Shown one piece after another: positions 19,517-28,909 of a stretch of 28,909 bases of DNA; within the stretch, counting starts at the first letter, position 1; the number at the start of each line of letters is the position of its first letter. The DNA comes from Welwitschia mirabilis (Eukaryota > Gnetophyta > Gnetopsida > Welwitschiales). The stretch covers positions 94,965,328 through 94,994,236 of the forward strand of contig JBOZIK010000001.1 of the NCBI GenBank assembly GCA_051453625.1, written 5' to 3'. A program made the position numbers and the translations under genes. The notes under the pieces were generated by a model. That model saw nothing but the letters and a program-made list of their open reading frames with translations. It had not been told where the DNA came from and did not search any database.

Positions 19517-22500
19517 TGTCACATCCAGATTTTTACTCTAAGGTTTGAAAATCCTTTTGTTTATTTGATAGTTAAATTGGAAATCCATAAAGGAAGCATT
19601 TATTTATTTTTATTACCTAAAAGACTAATACTTGCATGATAATATCTGAAATCTAATGAAAGATTTATTATGAATTGATGATTAGTTAACTGTGCACTTT
19701 CTATTTCTTATGCATGATATTTATGATTAATGCAACTTAACTTTAGACTACTTTAGATTTCATGAATTATATTAGAATTTAACCATATTTTAATAGAGTT
19801 GTCTCTATGTAATATTTTGTTCATGCAATAGTAAATATTTGTAAATGTTTTGTCATTTATCTCATGTAATTTAATTTATGATAAGATGATATGATATTAT
19901 TGATTACACCCATTGGTCAGGCTTGGAAAGGAAAGGTTAAGGAAACCTAAACTATTTGTTAAGCCTAAATCCTACTATTATTCCTGCTATTAGTTATATG
20001 AAATAAATACCTGAGTCCTTTAGTCATTAGAGTAATAGGAGAATTCTTGCAATTGTGTTCGTGTTGAGCTTGGATCCAACTTGAAGTATTTTAGAATTAG
20101 CAAAATACAAGTGTGGCCTTTAACCCCTCTCGTAGATACTATAAATTCTTGCATATTTTAGATTTCTTTCATGTATTGATTCATAAATCTTGTATCCTTA
20201 TCATGAATTTGCATTATTATGTGTGTGCCATTGTACTCATGAAATCCTCATTTTCTTAATGTCGTCTTATGAGAAACCCTCTTAGAGTTGTGTGGAGCTT
20301 ATATCTTATGAAGTTGTTGTGAAATCCTTGTTAACCTTGAGTCATCTTGCTGATTAATCATTGGTGATCTGTACTAGCTATTATCTTGATGACTAGTGAC
20401 ATTGATACTAATTAAGAAGTTAAATTTCAGCCAAGGTAACTAGTTGTTCAAACCTTAGAGGGTGTAACTCTCTGTTGTGAGTCTCATGACAATGAGACTG
20501 AACCTCTAGGAAGAAAGGGAAAGATATGTGTGTCATATAAGTAATCTTATCCCTCTTGGTTGTGTGCAACTATCTTACTTAATTGATGTGAGATAACATT
20601 TAACAAGATAAGTTTAATTAAGAAGTAGTCATGGTCATGTCTCCTATGACTTGGTCTTTATCCTTGACTTGATATCCTTGCCTAACCTATTTCCTTGCTT
20701 GGGGCCACACTGGAAGCTGTGTTGGATAGAAGTTCTCACACCACCTTTTGCATGTGCAGGAACTGATGCTACTAGGATGCATTATTAAGATGAGGCTGAA
20801 CTGGGTGTTAATTGATCCTTTTTTTACTTATGTTAATGTTAAGAGTTGTTATGAGTTAGAGTTATCATAGCATGATGTTCATGTTTTTCTTGCATTGTTG
20901 TAAGAACTTTTAGTTAAGACTTGTGTGTTTGGAGTTTTATGTTAAGCTATTAACTTGAGATCAATTGTACCTGGAGTATCTGTGAACAATAAAGAAATGT
21001 TTGATTATCAAAAATAAAAGAAGTTTTTATGGGATTCTTTTGTGATTCATGCTTGTTAATCATTTTTGCATGTAATTTCCTTTTTTAACTTCAACTTTCA
21101 AAGGCATATTTATCTATTAGTAATTCCACGTTAAGCTATAGTATAATGGCATCTATTAGATTGTTGGACTTCTCTCATAGTTAATGTTTTAAATAGCTAC
21201 TACTTTATTTGTTAATAGCCATTTATACTACAAGACATGAGATAATGATTAATTTAATTGTTATTGCTATAGTTAGTTAAACTTTTCAAGATAACACAAG
21301 ATCTTCAACATACATATGTCTTGTTAATTAACCTTTCTTCTTCTTGTCTTAATTCCCTACCTTGAAGTTACATTCTGGGTCTTGTTTTAATATGGATTTG
21401 CCTCTCACGTTACACTGAATCTTCTGTAAATTATATTCCCTTAACTCTCTCTCACTCTCTCTCACTCTCTCCCTCCCCCTCTCTTTCGTAATGCTTATCT
21501 GGATTTCCCGTCTCTGTCCACTCTTGCACCGCTCCTCTGGCCACTGCCTATTTCTGCACACCCACGGCCCTATCCACCCTTGCCCCTCCGTGTGCTTGTG
21601 ACTTTTCTCGGCGCGCTTGGTATTCGATCTTCTCTTTTCCCTGCATTCCTCCGCCTCTGACCGCCTATCCCATTAACGCTGGGGCTTCTGAGATCTCTGC
21701 ACCTACGTTCACACTCCCCCGTGTCCTTGTCTGCTCTACTCCTCACTGATTATGCAGCTCCTTCCATTAGCTTGCCCGCATAGCCACACTCTGCACAACA
21801 CTGTTACTACATCTCCTGCAACCCTAATCATTGCATACTCCATTCTCCACTTTGGTGCGCGGCCTCCTCTGCACACCCGGCATTTCGCACACCCTTGTTG
21901 TCACTGACCCTTCCTTACACACCTTCGATCCATCTCCTGCGCACTCCAGCCGTTGTTGCTCCCTCTGTAACAGCCTGCCCGTTGCTGCCTCCAGCCACTT
22001 CGCAATGCTCTCGAGCACCTGCACCTCCCTCGAAATGTTCTCCTTAGCTCGTGCCCTCCTTCACTCGTGGACTCCCCTGGCAATGCCTATCTGCGACACC
22101 CACCAGTTATCTTCTTTGCCGACCTAGCAAGACCTGTCGTCCTCACCGACACCAGCTTCCCCGCCCGACTGCACAGGCCCACAGCTCACATTAAATGCCA
22201 TTACGCGCACATAAAGAATGATCAAATGTTGTTAGTTTCCAACCCATTAGGTAGCAGGACTAGTCATTCTGCATGTGATAAGATAGTCGGTGGGAGGTCT
22301 AGGTTTTAGACCCCACCAACGCCATTTTGAGGGCTCAGCTACCTTTCTCTAATAAAACCTTAAATTAATTATGGTCCATTAAAGGATCCTTGTATAGCAA
22401 TTACCTTTCTTATTATTTTTATAAAATAACCCTACTTAATCTTTTGTCAACTCACATCTTAAGAGGAAGACCATGCTAAGTTAAATGACAAACTCCAATT

Positions 22501-22571
22501 GATCATTATGACATTCTTATAGTTGTGAATTGCTTGAAGCCATCAATAGCTATTAAATTTTAGATTTTACA
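19517..22571 (+). repeat. Long terminal repeat, left copy (about 3.05 kb)
   Basis: It starts TGTCACATCC, a common start of plant Gypsy LTRs, and ends TTTTACA directly before a primer-binding site. The terminal TG...CA fits an LTR. Inside are a TATAAA at 20140-20145 and an AATAAA at 20988-20993 that is conserved in the second copy at 27778-27783. From about 21,440 to 22,250 it turns strongly C/T-rich and GC-rich, with no believable gene. About 87% of bases match the right copy over 20,720-20,818 (hand count, 13 differences in about 99). The U3/R/U5 borders are inferred. Confidence 0.75.
21441..21484. repeat. C/T-rich low-complexity tract
   Basis: Repeats of CTCTCTCTCA followed by CTCCCTCCCCCTCTC, inside the GC-rich part of the left LTR. 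The open frames on its other strand (Arg/Glu-rich) are composition artefacts. Confidence 0.85.
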
Positions 22572-22574
22572 TTT

Positions 22575-22587
22575 TGGTATTAAAGCC
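22575..22587 (+). other. Primer-binding site for initiator Met tRNA
   Basis: TGGTATTAAAGCC matches the usual plant retrotransposon PBS TGGTATCAGAGCC at 11 of 13 bases. It begins three bases after the LTR ends in ACA. This sets the left LTR as the 5' LTR of a plus-oriented element. Confidence 0.7.
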
Positions 22588-22814
22588 TTAGGTTTAAGAA
22601 AATAGATATTTTGTTCCTTGGTGAAAACTTAATTTAGGTAACATTGTTTTTCTCTTTGGCTTGGGTATTTGAGCATAGTTTGGATCCATGACTCTAGTCC
22701 TTTAGAATTAGAAATGATACTTGATACTTTAGTTGTTTTAATAAGAATTATTTGATATGAATCAAGATAAAATGATTAATTAAATTCTTCTTGAAAAATA
22801 GAGTGCAAGTTGTA

Positions 22815-24640
22815 TGTGTCGTTGAGGCAACAACTTACTAAATTTGCTAATAAATTAGCTCTTCTATTTTCTCCTTTGGTTATGATAGCTAATTGATATC
22901 TTTTAAAGTTTTAGATTAAAGTTTTAACCAATTCTAGATATTTCCTTAATGTCATTGAGTTACATTGATAATTTCCTATTATATGGTTAATTATCAGCAA
23001 AGAATCATCAATCATCTTGATTTTGTAAAACTTTGATTCTAGCGCAATAGCTATTTCTCATGTGATGTCTTCATATCCCCTAATGTTGTTTATGCGAGGA
23101 AAATTGATCTTAAATGAAATGAGAAAGAATGAATTATTTAGTAAAAATAAATTTATTCCTACTCTAGCACAATTAGGATTTTTGAATCCATTAAAGTACA
23201 TAGTTGTATTTCAATTTTCTTAATTGAATGTAAGATAAATCACTTCATCAGAGTACTTATTAATGTTATCTAATGGTATATTATCTTCTCTTATAAATTG
23301 AACTAATTAATTGGTGATGGATTATTTTTTAATTGATTTTTCAAAGATATACTCAAGATCAAATTTGATTAACATTGAAACCAATCTAGTTAATAGTTTA
23401 CTCCCATTTAGAAATTCCAAAAGATTCTTTAGGAAATTTATATTATTGATGTCATCAAGTCTTGTTATTAATCATATAATTTTTGAATTTTTGTGATGCA
23501 AATGCCAGTGAAAGATAGATCTTCTCTATATTTGAATAATTAATCTCATACTTGTATAGGATTTAACTAACATAGTATATCAAATGATCCACATAATCTT
23601 ACTTTCATTGTATAATTACTATAGTTATAGCCTTAATAATTTGTGTCAAGTATAGGGAAAATGCAAGTTTTGGATCTGTTAAACTTAAAATTGATGAATT
23701 TATTAAGTATTGTTTAATTTAATTAAATGCATCTTATCAATTTTGATTCCATTTAAATTTTATATTCTTTTTAAGTAAATGAAGAAATGATTGACATCTA
23801 TTTGTTAATGAATAGATGAACCTATGAATTTATTATAATCTTTCTTATAAATTTTGGAATTCCAAGACATCTTGTATGGGTGACATTTCTAATATAGCTC
23901 TTATTTTCTTAGTGTTAATTTTAGTTCCCATTTTTAATACAATGAATCCTAGTAACTTACTAGATGGTACTACAAATGTATATCTTTTATGATTAAAGCA
24001 AAGATTAAACTTATTAACCACTTAAAATATTTTACTTAAGTGATCTAAATGATCTCTATTCTCTTTTGACTTAATCACTATGTCAACAACATAATCCTTA
24101 GCTTCTTAATGCATGAAGTTATGAAAAATGTATGTCATAGCTCTTTGGTAACTTACCCCAAAATTTTTAAGTTTAAATGACATCATAATAGAATGGAACA
24201 ATCCCATGGTATAATGAATGTAATTTTTAGTTGGTCCTTAGGTATAATGTAAATTTGGTTATTAGTTGTATAACCATTCGTAAAAGATAAGAGTTTATGC
24301 TTGGTTATGTTACCAATTAATATGTATATATTTAGAAGAGAAAAATCATCTTTAAATGTGACCTTATTTAAGATATTAAAAAGAAATGCATATTTTGGTG
24401 GATCCACTTTTGTTTTGGTTATGATGACCTTGTTGGATACCTAGTAATAATAGTCAATGGGTGAAATAAAACCTATAACTAAAAGCCTTTATAGGTCCTT
24501 CTTAATAGATGATTCTAATTTTTAAAATTTTTTCTTTATTGGGATTGCCCTCCAATTTGATGATTATGTTGTGCATAACCACATTTTGGTTTACCCCTAA
24601 CATGTCTTTATAATGTCATGTGAGAATATTTTTGTTTTAT
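22815..24640 (-). pseudogene. Ty3/Gypsy Tat-lineage reverse transcriptase and RNase H relic
   Basis: Read from high to low coordinates, the pieces follow Tat-type pol: HYKDMLGVNQNVVMHNI near 24,620-24,570; LLVIGFISPIDY; LNKVTFKDDFSLLNI; KHKLLSFTNGY; PKDQLKITFIIPWDC (to about 24,190); LKNFGVSYQRAMTYIFHNFMH; KDYVVDIVIKSKENRDHL at about 24,100-24,050; KLLGFIVLKMGTKIN; KKIRAILEMSP; then RNase H pieces NNIRGYEDIT, DDSLLIINHIIGNYQ, YLELVK and GENRRANLLANLVS near 22,880-22,820. Two of the RT catalytic Asp positions are lost: SFMDG reads SFTNG and the YVDD box reads YVVD. Stops and frameshifts are frequent. Integrase is not found. The strand is opposite to the LTR and PBS beside it. Confidence 0.82.
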
Positions 24641-27011
24641 AGTAAGATTTTTTATAGCTAATATTTAACATTTTGATTTATATGTTTATAAATCTTTAGC
24701 ATCTTGTATGGATATTATTGATTAATTTTAAAACCATAAGTGTAATTTTTTTTCTTCCTGAGCCAAATATGGATTATTTTCATAAATATTTTCCTCCCCT
24801 TTTAATGTGTTGATATACTTGTTCTTTTAAGTTTTATTGATTTAATCTTCTCTCCTCTTGTGACAAAGTGAATAAGGTTAATGAAAAAAATAAATTAAAT
24901 ATAGCTTAATGCTTTTTACCATTTCTTTTCCATGGTATTAGAAGTTTAGGATTTGACACTTTAATGATTTAAGATCATATGTCTTTATCGCTATTAAAAA
25001 CAGAATGTGACAGCCTTAGTGTAATGCATATAGAGAGTTACCTTTACATAATATAGAGGTAGATTATTAAATTCAAAGATAAGTTATTAATATTTTAAAG
25101 AATAAATAGGATTACTTATCTCTCTTAATAATCATAAATTTTTTATAAATTAATGATTAATTTTTGATGTGATAAAGTTTTTTAATAGATAGATTAATCC
25201 TTACTTATCAAAATTTGGGACATGACTTAAAAAGGGTTTTAAAATCATTTTTTCCTTCCTCTTTTCTTTTGTTTCCCTTTTTTATTTCTTTTTTTGGAGA
25301 TGATCTTAAAATTAATGAGGGTTATGTTACAACATTGTGTTACCCTCTTACTTTGATAATTTTATTAAATAATGATTATGAAAGGTTATGGAAAATTAAG
25401 AAATTAATGAGGTATATTAATCTTCCTTTAATAAAGTACCTAAATAAGTGGATATGAAATTTCTTTTTATTTAAATGGAAGAAATCCTAGAAAAGTTAAT
25501 ATATTAAAAAATGCAATTTTTTTATTTCGATCTTATCATGAATGAAAAAGAGAAAAATAAAATTGTGATTTTAAGGCCTTCTTGATAAAATTTGCTAATG
25601 GTAGAGATTTCTAGAGAAGAAGGCATGAAAATGGCTACAATTGGAGATATTGTGGAGGAACATTTGCATGGGTAAGTTTCTTATTTAGCACTCTCTTCTT
25701 CTCAATAAGGATGTTGTATCTATGTAGATGATATTTTTCACTTTTTTTTGCTGGATTTCAATTTTCTAGTTTTTTTTCCAATTATTTACTAATTTCCTTT
25801 GTAATTTATTTTGTTTTTTATCCTTCTTTAACTAATTTTTCTTGCATTTTATTTTTTTGAACCATCTTGAAATTTATTTTAAAATGACAACTTTTCTATT
25901 ACATTTCATAGTCTATAATATTAGATTTTAGAACTAAGAGCTAAAAATTATTAGCTTGTTTCTTTAGTTGCATTGAAAATAAGGCATGAATAGTCTAAAC
26001 ACACTAGTGTTGGAACTCTATAGGGTTCAAAAATGAATTTTCAGAAGGCATTGATGAGTAGAAAAGTTTTGAGAAGTCTAAAAATGGAGACTTGATATGT
26101 ATTAGTTCAAAATCAAGAACTTGAAAAATAAGATTAAGGCATTTAACTAGAAATCTATGGTAATAAAGCTTGAAGGTTTCAAAATCAATTTTAAGATGAA
26201 TATGTAGTGGGTAAATTAGCAAAGGAATTTGTAAGAGAAACTAAAAATTCCCCTATGCATCATAAAAGCATTGGTAGAAAATAAAGTTAGAAAGAAAGTG
26301 ATTTATGAGAAGGAAAAATGCTAAGAAAAAAAGGATTCAATTTAACGCAGATGAGCAAAGTAATAGATTTAAAGATTTATTAGAAGAATATAAGAATTTG
26401 GTTACTTTATCAAAGAAACAAGATTTATACAAAATTTTATTTTTTCCTTACATAATATTTGTTATTCTTTAGTATATGATATGATCATGGGTTTTAATAC
26501 AAAGAGGATTTTATTATTTTTCAATTTTAATAGAAAAATAATGCAACTTCTAATAGCACATGTGGAGGATCTATTTAATCTTAGAAAAATAAAAAAGACA
26601 ATAAAAGAGAACCTTCATGAGTTTTCTAACTCTATTAAGGAAAAAATTATTGATAATTTGGGAACTTCTATTTGTAAAGAAAATGTTAGGAGCCAAAAGT
26701 ACTTCCTTTTACAAGATATGTTTAGAAGGATTTTAGGAAATCAAAAATAGTTTAACTTCCTTTTTGAATTCTAGCATTATTGTATGAGATTCCAACATCT
26801 ATAATTAAGTTTGAATGGTGGACTTTCTTGATGAATCACATGGTTGATAGGATTACATATGCTTTAAATGCCTTTACTTTTATCTTTTTTACTATGATTA
26901 ACACTTGATAATTCTTGATCTCTCTCATATTAGAGACATTTTAGCATAAAGTGATCTTAATTAAGGTTCAACTCTTAATGAGACTTTGGAAAAATTTACC
27001 TTCTTATTTTT
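24641..27011. other. AT-rich DNA between the Tat pol relic and the right LTR copy
   Basis: By position the minus-strand gag/protease of the Tat element could lie here, but I see no zinc knuckle or protease motif. Open frames exist on both strands (25215-25457 plus, 26004-26222 minus, 26481-26750 plus). The last (89 codons, Lys/Ile-rich, NLRKIKKTIKENLHEFSNSI) has no family I recognise. I leave the stretch as unassigned repeat-derived DNA. Confidence 0.4.
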
Positions 27012-27111
27012 NNNNNNNNNNNNNNNNNNNNNNNNNNNNNNNNNNNNNNNNNNNNNNNNNNNNNNNNNNNNNNNNNNNNNNNNNNNNNNNNNNNNNNNNN
27101 NNNNNNNNNNN
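27012..27111. other. Assembly gap (100 N)
   Basis: Exactly 100 N. It lies where the homology to the left LTR begins, so the start of the right LTR copy cannot be read. Confidence 0.99.
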
Positions 27112-27164
27112 TAATTATCAACTATTGTAATTGAGTCTTATTGACTAAACCTTTTGTAAGTCTT

Positions 27165-28909
27165 GAGTATCTTGGTTGACCATTGATCTTGATGATAAAT
27201 TATAACAATTAGTTTCAGCTAAGGTAATTAGTTATTTGAACCTCTGAGAGTGGAGCTCTCTGTTGTGAGTCCCAAGGTAACTAGACCAACCCTTCAGGAT
27301 CAAAGGGAAAGATATATGCACAATTATAATGATCTTACTCCCTCTTGGTTGTGTGTAACTAGCTTAGTTGTATATGATGTCAGATGTTACTAAAGAAGAT
27401 AAATCTAATGGATGAGTAGTCATGGTCATGTCTCTTATAATGTAGCCTTTACCCTGATTTGGGAATCCTTATCTACCTATTCCATTAACTTGGGCCATAT
27501 TAGGAGTTGTGTTGGATAGTAGTTCTTACACCACCCTTTGTATGTGCAGGAATTGATGCTACTAGGATGCATGATTGAGCTAATGCTAAACTAGGTGTTA
27601 ATTGATCGTTTTCTTACTTATGTTATTGTTATGAGTTCTTATGAGTTTGAGTTATCATAGCATGATGTTCATGTTTTTCTTGTAATGTTGTAAGAGCTTC
27701 CAGTTGAGTCTAATATGTTGGAGTCTTATATTACCTATTAACTTAAGACTAGTTGTACCTAAAATATTGGAAATGATAATAAAGTATTTGGTTAGTTATG
27801 TTAGAGAAAATTGTTTAGATTTCCTCTTATGATTCATGATTTAATTTATTTGTGCATGTAATTTATCTATCAAACTGCAGCTTTAAGGCATGTTTTTTTA
27901 TAAAACTTTTCCTATTAAATTATNNNNNNNNNNNNNNNNNNNNNNNNNNNNNNNNNNNNNNNNNNNNNNNNNNNNNNNNNNNNNNNNNNNNNNNNNNNNN
28001 NNNNNNNNNNNNNNNNNNNNNNNNNNNNNNNNNNNNNNNNNNNNNNNNNNNNNNNNNNNNNNNNNNNNNNNNNNNNNNNNNNNNNNNNNNNNNNNNNNNN
28101 NNNNNNNNNNNNNNNNNNNNNNNNNNNNNNNNNNNNNNNNNNNNNNNNNCCAATAGTAACTGATTTGCCATTAACCCAATCTTCATACTTTAATGCCTTT
28201 CTAATAACCTTTGGTATCTTACTAGGCCCTCATTAATCATTAGCATACCATGGGAGCCTTCTCTCACATACTAATATTTCATGTGCCCTCTACTTGCATC
28301 CACGGCCCTATCGTATTGGCTCCTACCATATGATCTCCACAAACTGTCTACCTGTCTCCATTGAGGCCACTACTGTCTAGCATTTATAGGCATCGGTTCT
28401 CTACATGAACAGTGCACTGCCTGCGTCTGTGTAATCCACCTAGTCCATGGATTGACTTGTACTTCCTCCCTCGAATCCATTGTCCCTCCATACACATGTT
28501 TTCACTTGTTACTGCCTACCTCCACACATCTTGTAGCCCTATCCTCTCTCATTCATGTGGTGCCCAACAACTGAGCATATTCCTCTGTGTCAGGCCTTGT
28601 CTCCTCTGATTGCCTTTGCATTGGATAATCCCTTCTTCGAGAGTGTAGCTCAGTGTATCTATGCCTCTCTGTCACCCTTGCAAGTGCCTCCTCCTCCCCA
28701 GTGTGCACCTGCTTCATGTCATTTTCACTTGTACTCTTGGCATTCTCCTATGTCGGCCTTTTGTATGATCCGTGCTGATCGTGTCCAACTCGTCTCCCTG
28801 TGTTTCCTGCCTATGACTTCCATTCTTCCACCCTAATGCAAGCTCTATGACCTATTCATCACTTCTCTTTGCTGACCTTACAAAGACTGGGTGCTTATTG
28901 CAGTGTGTA
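27165..28909 (+). repeat. Long terminal repeat, right copy (start missing, runs off window)
   Basis: Same orientation as the left LTR, with an offset of about 6.79 kb: TGCAGGAATTGATGCTAC at 27545 answers TGCAGGAACTGATGCTAC at 20755, and CACGGCCCTA at 28301 answers 21563. The homology starts at about 27,165, matching left-copy positions near 20,335, so the first ~820 bases of the LTR are absent or hidden in the gap. A 226-base gap interrupts it. By the offset, its end should fall about 400 bases past the window. The GC-rich, C/T-rich second half is shared in character with the left copy. Confidence 0.7.
27924..28149. other. Assembly gap (226 N)
   Basis: A run of N inside the right LTR copy. 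Frames crossing it are not genes. Confidence 0.99.

Noticed and set aside
21831-22309. Possible Cys/Ser/Pro-rich genes on the plus strand
   Set aside because: They arise from GC- and C/T-rich composition within an LTR. They overlap in several frames on both strands and show no domain.
28412-28836. Overlapping open frames near the window end
   Set aside because: They are the same GC-rich part of the right LTR copy. The frames are not conserved with the left copy.

Overview
The window looks like nuclear DNA from a land plant, probably a seed plant with a large, repeat-rich genome. Three things point that way: a split gene with plant-like SMU1 protein sequence and introns of up to about 2.1 kb, very AT-rich intergenic DNA full of old transposon remains, and four runs of N that are assembly gaps. 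The exact clade cannot be read from the sequence. The SMU1 residues and the decayed elements would fit a gymnosperm or another lineage with slow repeat turnover, but that is inference.

Left third (1 to about 10,250): one real gene on the minus strand, the splicing factor SMU1 (LisH/CTLH plus WD40). I could place ten coding exons from the ATG at 9956 down to 1250. They join in frame and give 331 residues. The last ~180 residues lie beyond the left edge. One intron uses a GC-AG pair. The introns hold short duplications and one coding-like remnant of unknown origin. Just upstream of the gene, in its promoter flank, is a 244-bp element with 39-bp inverted ends and six TTGAC cores.

Middle (about 11,150 to 14,556): a decayed Helitron RepHel gene on the minus strand. 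It can be followed from the Rep region (HUH motif, damaged) to the last motifs of the Pif1-type helicase. It stops at a 593-bp gap.

Right half (15,150 to 28,909): layers of old Ty3/Gypsy retrotransposons. A chromovirus-like protease/reverse-transcriptase relic lies on the plus strand (16,800-17,575). A ~3.05-kb LTR (19,517-22,571) runs from TGTCACATCC to ACA and is followed at once by a primer-binding site like initiator-Met tRNA. A partial second copy of this LTR, in the same orientation, occupies ~27,165 to the window end. Between the two lies a Tat-lineage reverse transcriptase/RNase H relic in the opposite orientation, so the two LTRs and this pol do not form one simple element. All mobile-element genes here carry stops, frameshifts and lost catalytic residues.

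SMU1 is the only gene that looks functional. I found no convincing new multi-gene system. The observations most worth checking are the promoter-proximal inverted-repeat element, the GC-AG intron, the possible spliced intron inside the Helitron Rep gene, and the antisense pol between same-orientation LTRs.
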